Both the position numbers and the translations under genes were made by a program. Source: an uncultured Clostridia bacterium (lineage in GTDB: Bacteria > Bacillota > Clostridia > Christensenellales > Aristaeellaceae). Taken from it: DNA of 46,174 nt. The stretch's first letter is position 1. Each line of letters starts with the position of its first letter. Positions 24,524 through 32,780 of this stretch are shown in pieces. The stretch lies in the NCBI GenBank assembly GCA_934621505.1, contig CAKTUU010000015.1:1-46174 (forward strand), written 5' to 3'. The notes beneath the pieces were generated by a model. That model worked only from the letters and a program-made list of their open reading frames with translations. It had not been told where the DNA came from and did no database searches.

Positions 24524-25710
24524 GCTTTTTCCCTCTCTTTCTCAAGAGCAAGGCCATAGGCCTGCTTTACCCAGGACAGACATTCGTCCGTTGCCATGGT
24601 GTAACAATAGCTGTAAATATCCTGCGCGCCGTTTTGCGCGGCGTCCAGCACCTTTCCAACAAAGGCGTCCCTTCCCGCGTAGCGGGCCCGGGACAGGTTT
24701 TGCGCCAGCGCCACCGGCGTTTGCGGTGCGAATAGATCCACATTTTTGCGGATCATGGAATAGGTCTGGTTGGGAGTATAGCATAACGGCACAAGGCTGT
24801 CCACATAAGGGGCCAGCTCTCCAAGGCACGAGCCCTCAAAGTGCATCTCGTTAATGGGGAACGGCGCTGCGGACGGAATATAGTCGTATTTGACCCCGTG
24901 GGCATGGGCCGTTTCGGACGTCTGTTTAACCAGACGGGTCACGCTGCGCATGCGGAAGCGCTGATAAGCATACAGCTCCGGATATTCCAGCAGCAGCTGA
25001 ATCACCTGGGTATGCTCGTTGTCGCCAAAGGTGGTATCGCCCGCCAGCAATTGCTTCAGCAGACGGTCTACCAACGCCCGCGCCTTTTCGGCGTCCACGC
25101 CGTCCTTTTGGGCTTGCTCCATGCAATGAGGGCAAAAACACATGGACAGCAGGTATTGTACCGCCGGGGTCATACGAGGCAGCATAAATTCATGATGCCG
25201 TCCATGAAAGGCCTGCATCCAGCTTTCCGTTTCCATCACCACATGCCTGGGCGCTATGGTGGCGATGACGTCCTCCAGCAGCGCGCTGGCATACTGCCGC
25301 ACATCCGGGTGATTCACGCACAGCGCGGACGGATAGCGGTCGCCCCACACATTGTACACATTGGTATCCGGCCACTGGTCGCCCACCTGGTCGTTATGCA
25401 GGTTCACCATCCAGCAGCGCCACTCAATGCCTTTCTTTTCGCACATTTCCCGCAGATCCGCATAGGTCTGGGTCAGGTCCGCCTCGGCCCTGGGCCGCAG
25501 ACGGCCATATTTTTCCGGGTGAATGGCGAAGGAGGCGCCCGCGTTTCTGCGCTCATACACATGCCAGGTGCGGGTTTCCAGCACATTGCACTGATGGTAT
25601 ACGCCGTTGACGGCAATCATATTGCAGCCAAGGTCCGCATATTCCCCAAGCAAACGCTCCGGAGCCTTCGCCATATCCCAGGGATAGACGAACATACCAA
25701 GCTTCACCAT
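24520..25710 (-). CDS. Unrecognised TIM-barrel-like (glycosidase-like) protein
   Basis: I do not recognise this 396-residue protein with confidence. It has no signal peptide or membrane segment. The repeated pattern of hydrophobic strands ending in acidic or aromatic residues (MFVYPW, MIAVNGVYH, IEWRCWMVNLH, HVVMETESW, SLVPLCYTP) suggests a TIM barrel related to glycoside hydrolases. A CFCPHC cysteine cluster lies near residue 190, as seen in some uncharacterised glycosidase-like families. Asp/Glu residues in METESW could be catalytic. GGGAGG precedes the start. It sits between the importer permeases and the MBL hydrolase, so it probably acts on the imported compound, perhaps a glycosylated or cyclic amide substrate. 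Confidence 0.75.
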   Translation of the reverse strand: MVKLGMFVYPWDMAKAPERLLGEYADLGCNMIAVNGVYHQCNVLETRTWHVYERRNAGASFAIHPEKYGRLRPRAEADLTQTYADLREMCEKKGIEWRCWMVNLHNDQVGDQWPDTNVYNVWGDRYPSALCVNHPDVRQYASALLEDVIATIAPRHVVMETESWMQAFHGRHHEFMLPRMTPAVQYLLSMCFCPHCMEQAQKDGVDAEKARALVDRLLKQLLAGDTTFGDNEHTQVIQLLLEYPELYAYQRFRMRSVTRLVKQTSETAHAHGVKYDYIPSAAPFPINEMHFEGSCLGELAPYVDSLVPLCYTPNQTYSMIRKNVDLFAPQTPVALAQNLSRARYAGRDAFVGKVLDAAQNGAQDIYSYCYTMATDECLSWVKQAYGLALEKEREKA

Positions 25711-25722
25711 TCATTCCTCCCG

Positions 25723-26670
25723 TCAGTTGGATTTCTTTTCCCGGCCGTAGGCCAGCAGCACTGCCAGAATCAGCACGCCCTGGAAGATTTCACGGCCAGC
25801 GTTGGACATTTTCAGCACGTTTAGAATATCGCGCAGCAAAATCATCAGCATGGTACCGGCAATGATGCCTGTAAACTTGCCCTTGCCGCCCTGGATGGAA
25901 ATGCCGCCGATAACCACCGCGGCGATGGACATCAGCTGATACTGCTGGCCAATGGTCAGGTAGGTGCTGCCCATGTTGCCCAGAATCAGCAAACCGCCGA
26001 TACCGGCGCACAGACTGCTGAGGCAGTACACCATATATTTGGTAGCAACCACCTTTACACCGTTCAGCTTGGCGGCGGATTCGTTGGTGCCGATGGCGTA
26101 AATGTGACGGCCAAACTTGCTCTTGTTCATCAGCAGCAGCGCCAGCACCAGGAAGATGATCCATACAAAGACCGCGTTAGGCACGCCCAGAGGCTTTCCC
26201 TTGCACAGCCACTTGATGACGTCGCCGCAGCCGCTGGGCGGGGTGCCGTCGGTGGCGATCAGCAGGCCGCCTTCCAGCAGGCTCAACATGGCCAGGGTCA
26301 TAATAATGGGCGGAATGCGCAGGAAGGTAATGCCGGTGGCGTTAATGGCGCCCACCAGAACGGAGGCCAGCAGGGCCACCACAATGGCCGCGCCATCCCC
26401 CCAGCCGGCCTTTACGCAGCCGGCAGCCACAACGCTGGACAGGGTAACCACGTTGGAAACCGACAGGTCAATACCGCCGGAAATAATGCAGATACCCTGA
26501 CCAATAACGATCATGCCCACATAAGCCGCCGTTTTCAGGAAGGTCATGTTATGGTTCCAGGTGTTAAAGCCGGGAATAAACAGCATGGTGCCAATCCAGG
26601 CCACAATCAGTACGACAAAGGCAAGGAAGGTAGGGTCTTTCCAGCTTTTTTTCAACTTTTCCAGCGTCAT
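25723..26670 (-). CDS. Ribose-type ABC transporter permease (second)
   Basis: The 315-residue membrane protein is an RbsC/branched-type permease with eight to ten hydrophobic segments. It carries GQGICIISGGIDLSVSNVVTLSS and the cytoplasmic coupling segment with GTNESAAKLNGVKV, both typical of this family. Its start overlaps the stop of the first permease gene by four bases. Ribose-type importers more often have one permease gene; two distinct genes suggest a heterodimeric channel. Substrates of this transporter class are mostly sugars, but also include autoinducers, purines and other small molecules. Confidence 0.92.
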   Translation of the reverse strand: MTLEKLKKSWKDPTFLAFVVLIVAWIGTMLFIPGFNTWNHNMTFLKTAAYVGMIVIGQGICIISGGIDLSVSNVVTLSSVVAAGCVKAGWGDGAAIVVALLASVLVGAINATGITFLRIPPIIMTLAMLSLLEGGLLIATDGTPPSGCGDVIKWLCKGKPLGVPNAVFVWIIFLVLALLLMNKSKFGRHIYAIGTNESAAKLNGVKVVATKYMVYCLSSLCAGIGGLLILGNMGSTYLTIGQQYQLMSIAAVVIGGISIQGGKGKFTGIIAGTMLMILLRDILNVLKMSNAGREIFQGVLILAVLLAYGREKKSN

Positions 26671-27638
26671 GCCCTGTCACCACCCTTTCGATAGTAGCCG
26701 ATTACCTTAAAGCCGATGGCGGCAATCAGGATCAAGCCCTGCACCACATACTGCCAGAAGGCGTTCATACCGGAGAAGAACAGCAGGTTCACCAAAGCGG
26801 TAAAGATGAACGCGCCCATCACAGCGCCCTTCATCTGGCCTACGCCGCCCAGGAAGCCGACGCCTCCCAGCACCGCGGCCGCCACAGAGTTCATCTGGTA
26901 GGACGCGCCGATGGTGGGGTCGCCGGAGCTGATCTGTCCCGCCAGCAGCAGGCCGCCAACGCCCAGGAAAATACCGCTGACCAGGTAAGCCAGCAGCTTG
27001 GAACGCTGCACATTGAGTCCGCTTTCATACGCCGCGCGGGGGTTGCCGCCCACAGCGTAAATATCCAAACCGGCCTTGGTGTTCTTAAACAGCTTCCACA
27101 AAAGCAGCGCCAGGGCCACAATCACCATCGCCGGAGGAATGAAGCCGCCGTTTGCCAGGAAGGAGGAAAACTCCGGATTCACATAGCCGCCGGGGGACGG
27201 CAGAATGATCAGCGCCACGCCCTTCCAAATGTAGGAAAAGGCCAACGTAACGATAATGTCCGGCAGGCGGCCATATACCACAATGGTACCCATAATCAGG
27301 CCCACCAGAGCGCCCGCGCCAACGGTGCAAACAATACCCTGCATCATGCCCATGGTACCGGGGGCCATGGTAACGGCGCATACGGCTGTCATCAGGGACA
27401 TAGCGGTACCCAGCGCCAGGTTAATGCCGCCTACCAGCATACAGGCGCTCTGGCTCATGGCGCACAGCATCAGCGGAGCGTATTGCAGCGACAGAGACCA
27501 CAGCCGGTTGCCGCCGGAGAAAATCTGTGGGTCCACCGCCACGGTGGCAACCAGAAAAATGAAAAAGGTAATGTAAACGGACAGGATCTTCCGCACAGAG
27601 CCGGGCAGGCTCTTCAACAGCCCTTGCTTTTGTTTCAT
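26667..27638 (-). CDS. Ribose-type ABC transporter permease (first)
   Basis: The 323-residue protein is a paralogous RbsC-type permease with ACMLVGGINLALGTAMSL and the coupling segment AVGGNPRAAYESGLNV. It starts within the last codons of the ATPase gene (four-base overlap) and overlaps the second permease likewise. The two permeases differ clearly in sequence, so they are not a recent duplication. Together with the ATPase and the binding protein they form one importer. Confidence 0.92.
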   Translation of the reverse strand: MKQKQGLLKSLPGSVRKILSVYITFFIFLVATVAVDPQIFSGGNRLWSLSLQYAPLMLCAMSQSACMLVGGINLALGTAMSLMTAVCAVTMAPGTMGMMQGIVCTVGAGALVGLIMGTIVVYGRLPDIIVTLAFSYIWKGVALIILPSPGGYVNPEFSSFLANGGFIPPAMVIVALALLLWKLFKNTKAGLDIYAVGGNPRAAYESGLNVQRSKLLAYLVSGIFLGVGGLLLAGQISSGDPTIGASYQMNSVAAAVLGGVGFLGGVGQMKGAVMGAFIFTALVNLLFFSGMNAFWQYVVQGLILIAAIGFKVIGYYRKGGDRA

Positions 27639-29158
27639 ACGGATTCCTTTCTGAACACCGACGCCTTGACCAGCGAATTTTCCGTAATTTCATCGCCGAC
27701 CAGTTCCGCGTTGATCTCGTTCTCATAGATCGTAAGCACACGGGTACACATGTTAAGCAGTTCAATGGTATCGGAGGAGATCATCACAATGCTTACGCCC
27801 TGCTCGGCCAGGTTGCGCAGGGTTTCATAAATCTCGTGCTTGGTCACCACGTCAATGCCGCGGGTAGGCTCGTTCAGCAGCAAAATCTGGGGGTTACGGG
27901 CCAGCCACTTGGACAAGACCACCTTTTGCTGGTTGCCGCCGGACAGCTCGCCAACCGCCTGCTGCAACGAACGGTATTTGATAAAGAAGCGGTTGCGCGC
28001 ATCTTCGCAAAGGTCGTCCTCCGCCTTTTTGCGAATCAGGCCCAGCTTATTGCACACCAGCTCCAAACCGGCAAAGCTCATGTTAAAGCGAATGGGATGG
28101 GTAACAAACAGGCCGTCCACCTTACGCTCGGCAGGCAGGTAGGCAATGCCTTCCCGCATGGCGTCCTTGGGGCCGGAGAAGCGGATAGGCTTGCCGTTCA
28201 GCTTCAGCACGCCTTTATTGACCCGCTTGATGCCAAACAGCACCTCCAGGAAGGACTGCTGGCCCTGTCCCTGCAAACCGCCAATGCCCAAAATTTCGCC
28301 CTTATGCAGGCAGAAGGTAGCATCCTTGGTTTTGGAAAAGCTGATATGCTCCGCCTCCAGCACCTTGGGCGCTTCCAACACCTTTTTCCAGTCCGGCTTG
28401 GGCGGGAATTGACTGCCCACGGACCGGCCCGTCATCAGCGCTACCAGGCCGTCCTCATCGTAATCCTTTACGCCGCAGCATTCCACCACCTGACTGCCGT
28501 CCTTCATAACGGTCATCGTATCGCAGATCTCATCCACCTCGTGCTGGCGGTGAGAAATAAATATCAGCATCATGCCGCGCTTTTTGGCCTCGCGCAGCTT
28601 ATCAAACACAATTTTTACCTGCGCGTCGTCCAGCGCGGAGGTGGCCTCGTCCAAAACCAGCAGCTTGGGCTGCTGATAAATGGCCTTTACAAATTCCAGC
28701 ATCTGGCGTTCCGCCATGGTCAGTTCGCCCGCGTCCTGATCGGGCCGGATATGGGTCAGGCCGATATCCTTCAAAAGGATTTCCGTCTGACGTTTCATCG
28801 CTTTATTATCCAAAAGAATTCCATTGAGCATTTCACTGCCCAGAAAGATATTTTGCGCAACCGTCAGCACCGGGTTGATGCTCAACTCCTGGTGTACGGT
28901 GTAAATACCAAGCTGTTTGGCCTGCATCGGCGAAAGATGGTCGTATGCCTTTCCGTCAACGGAAATGGTGCCTTCGTCAGGCTGATAAATACCTGTAAGC
29001 AGGTTGATGAACGTGCTTTTGCCGGCGCCGTTCTCGCCCACCAGCGCATGATACTGGCCGGGATACAACGTAAGGCTTGCCTCGGACAGCACCCTGTTAC
29101 CGGCAAAGGATTTGCTGAGCTTGTCAGCTACGAGGAACGCCTGGTTTGTGTCTTTCAT
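27635..29158 (-). CDS. Ribose-type ABC transporter ATP-binding protein (RbsA/MglA class)
   Basis: The 507-residue protein has two fused ABC ATPase domains. The first has Walker A GENGAGKST, signature region LTMAERQMLEFVKA and Walker B LLVLDEATSALD. The second has a deviating P-loop region (GIGGLQGQGQQSF), signature ELSGGNQQKVVLSKWLARNP and ILLLNEPTRGIDV. This degenerate second site is normal for the RbsA/MglA class. I prefer the ATG at 29158, because GGAGAAAG precedes it, over the ATG 15 bases upstream. A strong hairpin lies between this gene and the binding-protein gene upstream. Confidence 0.93.
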   Translation of the reverse strand: MKDTNQAFLVADKLSKSFAGNRVLSEASLTLYPGQYHALVGENGAGKSTFINLLTGIYQPDEGTISVDGKAYDHLSPMQAKQLGIYTVHQELSINPVLTVAQNIFLGSEMLNGILLDNKAMKRQTEILLKDIGLTHIRPDQDAGELTMAERQMLEFVKAIYQQPKLLVLDEATSALDDAQVKIVFDKLREAKKRGMMLIFISHRQHEVDEICDTMTVMKDGSQVVECCGVKDYDEDGLVALMTGRSVGSQFPPKPDWKKVLEAPKVLEAEHISFSKTKDATFCLHKGEILGIGGLQGQGQQSFLEVLFGIKRVNKGVLKLNGKPIRFSGPKDAMREGIAYLPAERKVDGLFVTHPIRFNMSFAGLELVCNKLGLIRKKAEDDLCEDARNRFFIKYRSLQQAVGELSGGNQQKVVLSKWLARNPQILLLNEPTRGIDVVTKHEIYETLRNLAEQGVSIVMISSDTIELLNMCTRVLTIYENEINAELVGDEITENSLVKASVFRKESV

Positions 29159-29205
29159 ATCGTCTTTCTCCATTCATGCCCGGATTGCCATGCGTGCTGC
29201 ATAGT

Positions 29206-29230
29206 GGGGCGGGGGCAAAGCCCCCGCCCC
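29206..29230 (-). other. Intercistronic hairpin between binding protein and ATPase genes
   Basis: GGGGCGGGGGC pairs perfectly with GCCCCCGCCCC over a three-base loop, with no T-run. Such hairpins behind binding-protein genes commonly protect the upstream mRNA from 3' exonucleases, or cause partial termination, so that more binding protein than membrane component is made. Confidence 0.75.
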
Positions 29231-29239
29231 AACAGGCTG

Positions 29240-30241
29240 TTAGTCCACGGCCAGCATAGAGACGTACTCTTCGTCGGTCAGAGGATCGCACAGATAGTAG
29301 TCGTCGGGCAGGTCGTTGGGGATGTAGTCGGCAATGTTGTCATTGGTGATGACAGGGCGGGACAGCTGATAGTTGGCGGCGTAGTCTTCGCCGTTCAGAA
29401 TCTTCACGCACAGTTCCAGGGCCAGGGCGCCTTCCCAGTTGGGTTCGCCGATAGCGATGGAGGAGAAGCCGTTCTCCAGCTGGTCGTACCACAGTTTCAC
29501 AAAGCCGTTGTAGTTTTCACCGGTGATGGGCACCATGTCGTGGCCGCTTTCCACCAGAGCCTTCAAAGAGGCGCAGGCCAGGGAGCCGCCCAGAGCCAGG
29601 ATGCCGTCAAACTCATAGGCGTCCAGCACGGGGGTGATCATTTCCAAAGCGGGGGCTTCGTTGTATTCGCTGTTCAGGGTGGTGACAACTTCCACATCGG
29701 GATAGTTGGCCAGCACGGACTCGGCACCCTTCTGACGCAGGTCGCTGGTGGCAACGCCGGCAGGACCGGAGAACATGATGATCTTGCCCTTGCCGCCCAT
29801 TTCGTCCATCAGCCACTGGGCGCAGGTAGCGCCGTACTCCTCGTCGGAGGTGGCCAGCACGGAGGTAACGGGGGTGGTAACCAGAGAGTTGGTGTTTACA
29901 ACCACAACGCCCTTGGACATGGCTTCGTCCACAGCGTTGTTCAGCGCGGTGGCGGAACCGGCGATGATGATGATGGCGTCATAGCCTTCGGCAACCATGT
30001 TCTGGATGTCGGCAATCTGCTTGGAGTTATCGCCGTTGGCGTTGGCCAGGGTGAACTCGGAGATAACGCCCTTTTCCTTCCAGTAGTCAACACGGGTGTC
30101 CAGCATGCCCTTCATCTGCTGCATCCAGGAGGGAGTCAGGTAGATGTCGGAGAAGCCGATTTTGTAGCCTTCGCCCAGAGCGGTCGCGCTGATAGAGAAA
30201 GCCAGAACCAGGGTGAGAACCAAAGCGAGGATCTTTTTCAT
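29240..30241 (-). CDS. Ribose-type ABC transporter substrate-binding protein
   Basis: The 333-residue protein begins with a signal peptide (MKKILALVLTLVLAFSISATALGEG in pattern, cleavage probably after ATALG or nearby). It continues as an RbsB-class periplasmic-binding fold with NANGDNSKQIADIQNMVAEGYDAIII and GATCAQWLMDEMGGKGKIIMFSG. No lipobox cysteine is present near the signal cleavage site, which is odd for a monoderm Firmicute, where binding proteins are normally lipoproteins. The C-terminus is acidic and the ligand is unknown. It lies in the eleven-gene operon between the M20 gene and the ATPase, preceded by GGAAAGGAG and a long palindrome. Confidence 0.93.
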   Translation of the reverse strand: MKKILALVLTLVLAFSISATALGEGYKIGFSDIYLTPSWMQQMKGMLDTRVDYWKEKGVISEFTLANANGDNSKQIADIQNMVAEGYDAIIIIAGSATALNNAVDEAMSKGVVVVNTNSLVTTPVTSVLATSDEEYGATCAQWLMDEMGGKGKIIMFSGPAGVATSDLRQKGAESVLANYPDVEVVTTLNSEYNEAPALEMITPVLDAYEFDGILALGGSLACASLKALVESGHDMVPITGENYNGFVKLWYDQLENGFSSIAIGEPNWEGALALELCVKILNGEDYAANYQLSRPVITNDNIADYIPNDLPDDYYLCDPLTDEEYVSMLAVD

Positions 30242-30274
30242 GAGAGATTCTCCTTTCCATTATTTAGGGACCCT

Positions 30275-30298
30275 TCCATGTACACGCGTATACATGGA
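30275..30298. promoter_or_regulatory. 24-bp near-perfect palindrome upstream of the binding-protein gene
   Basis: Half-sites CCATGTACACG and CCATGTATACG face each other around a CG centre, with an additional T/A pair outside, giving 11 of 12 matched pairs. It lies between the M20 stop and the binding-protein ribosome binding site, about 34 bases before the ATG. It may be an operator for an internal promoter or an RNA hairpin in the transcript; no clear -35/-10 pair was found with it. Confidence 0.55.
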
Positions 30299-30340
30299 CT
30301 ATGATGAACCCCCTTGCCGGAGGTTTCCCTCGTTTGTGGG

Positions 30341-31480
30341 TTACGCCTTTTGCAGACAGCGGCTGTAGAACGTAAATGCCTTTTCCAGCTGGTCAAGCGT
30401 AACAAACTCGTTGGTGGTGTGGGCCTGGGCAATGGATCCGGGGCCGTACAAAATCGCCTGATGACCAGCGGCGGTAAACTGGCTTAAATCGCAGCAGGCA
30501 GGAAAGCAGGTTACCACAGGCTCCTGCCCGAAGCACTGGCGGTAGCAGCCGCTTGCCCACTTCACAATGGCGCTGTCCGTATCCACACTGCCGGCAACTA
30601 CATTGATGTAGGGCTCGAACGTTACCTGAGCGCCCTCCTGCAGCCCGCCGCCCGCTTCTATTTCCGACTGAATTGCATTTTGCAGGCTTTCCACCGTATC
30701 GCCTACGCCGGGGCGGCCGTCTACCACCAGTTCGCACAGGTCAGGCACGATATTGTCCTTTGTGCCCGCCTGAATCATGGTCGCGCACAGGGTGGGTGGC
30801 GGCAAAATGGGATGCTTGCGCTGCTTGAGCTTTTCGTTCACCCGCCGTACCGCCTCAATGACCCGGGCCATATTCTCAATGGCGTTAACGCCGGACGCGG
30901 GTGAACCCGCGTGGCAGGAGCGGCCCCGCACCCGAATCCGGAAGCGAATCGCCCCACGATGGGCCACATGAATCTGGTTTTCCGTCGGCTCGCCGATAAC
31001 GGCAAAGCAGTCCTCCTGAAAATCCTTCAAGAAAGCGCGGGTGCCTTCGCCATAGATTTCCTCATCAAAGACAAAGGCCAGCTGGAACGGGCGGGTTTCA
31101 TTCCCCTGCACCGTATTCCACACGGCCGCCGCCATCATGGCGGCAATACCGCCCTTCATATCGCAAGCGCCGCGGCCAAAAATTTTACCTTCTTTTTCAG
31201 CAGCTGCAAAGGGCGGCGTTTGCCAGTCGTCGCTTACAGGCACAACGTCCAAATGGCCGGTAAGCACCACCACCGGTCCCTCGCCCGGCGTGCGGCGGGA
31301 CACCACATTGGCCCTGCCCGGTACGGGTTCCGCCACATCGGCGGCAATGCCATATTCGGCCAGCCTGCGGGCCACATAATCGGCGGCGATTCGCTCGTTT
31401 CCCGGCGGATTCACCGTTTCCAGCCCAATTAAATCCTTTAAAAAGGCAACTGCCAGTGAAAAAGCCTCCTGCTTCGTCAT
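30341..31480 (-). CDS. M20 family metallopeptidase/deacylase (ArgE/DapE type)
   Basis: The 379-residue protein is a zinc-dependent M20 hydrolase of the ArgE/DapE group, which removes acyl groups from amino acids. Metal-site segments visible are LTGHLDVVPVSDDW, GRGACDMKGGIAAM, FDEEIYGEG and a late histidine in AQAHTTNEFV. The dimerisation (lid) domain occupies roughly residues 180-290, with GAIRFRIRVRGRSCHAGSP. It follows the regulator directly in the operon. Together with the D-aminoacylase it gives the cluster two different amide-hydrolysing enzymes. ArgE and DapE proper are also possible, but neither arginine nor lysine biosynthetic genes are nearby. Confidence 0.88.
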   Translation of the reverse strand: MTKQEAFSLAVAFLKDLIGLETVNPPGNERIAADYVARRLAEYGIAADVAEPVPGRANVVSRRTPGEGPVVVLTGHLDVVPVSDDWQTPPFAAAEKEGKIFGRGACDMKGGIAAMMAAAVWNTVQGNETRPFQLAFVFDEEIYGEGTRAFLKDFQEDCFAVIGEPTENQIHVAHRGAIRFRIRVRGRSCHAGSPASGVNAIENMARVIEAVRRVNEKLKQRKHPILPPPTLCATMIQAGTKDNIVPDLCELVVDGRPGVGDTVESLQNAIQSEIEAGGGLQEGAQVTFEPYINVVAGSVDTDSAIVKWASGCYRQCFGQEPVVTCFPACCDLSQFTAAGHQAILYGPGSIAQAHTTNEFVTLDQLEKAFTFYSRCLQKA

Positions 31481-31510
31481 GACGCTTTCCCCCTTCGCTT
31501 TGCAAAGCCG

Positions 31511-32224
31511 TTAATTTTCGGCTGTTTCAGACGCTTCGCCGCCCTTGCGGATCGCGTCCAGGTAATTGTAGAGGGTAAACTTGGAAATTCCCAAAAATTC
31601 ACACACCCGGTCGCCGGATTTGGAGATGACAAACATGCCTTTATCATCCAGGTATTTCAAAAATTGCAGGCGATCCTCCCGTGTCATTTTATCAGCAGGC
31701 TTGCCAACATTCTCCATGGCCGTTTCCAGCATGTGCTCCAGCAATTCGTTAATATTATTGAAGAAAACCTCCTTGGTTTCGTGCTCATGGGCCTGCCGTT
31801 CATCAGCAATGGGCGAGGCTGTTTCTCTTTGGGGCAGCACATAGCGGTTGGCCTCCCGCAGCATCGCTTCCAGCTTGATGGTTTCGGTGATATCGCGGTT
31901 AATGCAGATGGAACCAATCACCCGGTGGTCCTCATCGTGAATAAACATGGTGGAGGAGCGAAGAATTTTGCCATCCCGGGTATGCGTTACATAGTTGTAA
32001 CGGTCGCCGTTTTCTACAGTGCCGCGCAGTACCTCGAGCCCCAGATTGCTTCCGCAGTCCCCCACCTTTCGATTGGTAACATGACCGTGCCGGATATCCA
32101 CAATGGTGTGGTCATAATCATTGGTCAAGTCATGCAGCACAATTTCCTCATTCACACTCAGCTGCGTTTCCAGCATATCCATCAGCTGTTTAAAAAAAAC
32201 CGCGTCTTCTTTAATCGTTCGCAT
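31511..32224 (-). CDS. YheO-PAS / DauR-type transcriptional regulator
   Basis: The 237-residue protein has an N-terminal YheO-like PAS domain (about residues 8-120, with NEEIVLHDLTNDYDHTIVDIRHGHVTNR and GSICINRDITETI) and a C-terminal helix-turn-helix (about 175-230, with LKYLDDKGMFVISKSGDRVCEFLGISKFTLYNYLDAIRK). This is the architecture of DauR, the repressor of D-arginine use in Pseudomonas, and of several amino-acid-responsive regulators. It is the first gene of the operon, so I infer that it controls the operon in response to a D-amino acid or derivative. A palindrome overlaps its own -10 element. Confidence 0.88.
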   Translation of the reverse strand: MRTIKEDAVFFKQLMDMLETQLSVNEEIVLHDLTNDYDHTIVDIRHGHVTNRKVGDCGSNLGLEVLRGTVENGDRYNYVTHTRDGKILRSSTMFIHDEDHRVIGSICINRDITETIKLEAMLREANRYVLPQRETASPIADERQAHEHETKEVFFNNINELLEHMLETAMENVGKPADKMTREDRLQFLKYLDDKGMFVISKSGDRVCEFLGISKFTLYNYLDAIRKGGEASETAEN

Positions 32225-32263
32225 AACGTACTTCCAATCTCACAATGTTTTTTATCATGGCTG

Positions 32264-32293
32264 TATTGTATCACAATATTTTTCAGATGTAAA
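32264..32293 (-). promoter_or_regulatory. Operon promoter with palindromic operator
   Basis: On the minus strand TTTACA (32293-32288) and TACAAT (32270-32265) are spaced by 17 bases, about 40 bases before the regulator ATG. The palindrome TATTGT-GAT-ACAATA (32264-32278) overlaps the -10, a position suited for repression, probably by the adjacent regulator. Confidence 0.65.
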
Positions 32294-32690
32294 GACCTTT
32301 TTATCTGTTTTTCTTACTTTTTGTATGAAATATTTGTTTCATCTCTGTGCAAAGGACCATTTTAGGGAATGATAAGATGGATTTTTTCTCTTGTTTTCAT
32401 TGCCTTTTTGGCATTTGGTTTTCTTTTTCACCTGCCTCATAGGGACTTTCGGCATCTTTTTTGCATATTTTTCTTAGAATCATTCATAACCATTCTTTTG
32501 AAATTATTTCCGAATTGGTTTTTGTTTTTCCAGATTCAGCATTTCAAGCAACAAGTCCAAAGGAAGGTTCTGAAATTCATTTTTCAATGCAAGACTGAAT
32601 GCTGAAAGCCAGTCAGATTAAAACAATTTTTCAGTTTGTTTTTCCTCTTTTTGATTCCCTCCTTCTGTCAGTCCTCCAATCTTTGCAAGC
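32294..32690. other. AT-rich intergenic stretch without a convincing gene
   Basis: About 400 bases are strongly T-rich on the plus strand, in clear contrast to the GC-rich neighbours. A 78-codon frame (32369-32605) encodes hydrophobic sequence rich in Phe, but it has no spaced Shine-Dalgarno site and looks like a product of the T-richness. A small inverted repeat ATGAAA-TATTTG-TTTCAT occurs near 32325-32342. No tRNA or ncRNA was recognised. Confidence 0.5.
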
Positions 32691-32735
32691 AAAAAGGCTA
32701 TGCTTTCTTACAAGAAGAAAACATAGCCTTTTTTA
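32691..32735. terminator. Intrinsic terminator after rpmB
   Basis: AAAAAGGCTATG pairs with CATAGCCTTTTTT, with a partly paired inner TTTCTT/AAGAAA segment. T-runs occur on both strands, and on the minus strand it follows rpmB by 45 bases. Confidence 0.85.
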
Positions 32736-32780
32736 ACGCCGTGCAAAAAACGAGCGCCACTTGTCCAATCGATCCTCCCA

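Noticed and set aside
29206..29230. A terminator splitting the operon.
   Set aside because: The hairpin is very strong but lacks a T-run, so it is more likely a stabiliser or partial attenuator than an operon end.
27836..30304. An 822-codon open frame on the plus strand across the importer genes.
   Set aside because: It is antisense to clear ATPase and binding-protein genes, has no domain pattern, and reflects codon bias of the real genes. The same holds for long antisense frames over brnQ, the flippase gene, clpX and lepA.
32369..32605. A 78-codon hydrophobic frame in the AT-rich gap.
   Set aside because: It has no properly spaced ribosome binding site, and its Phe/Leu-rich content is what T-rich DNA yields in this frame.
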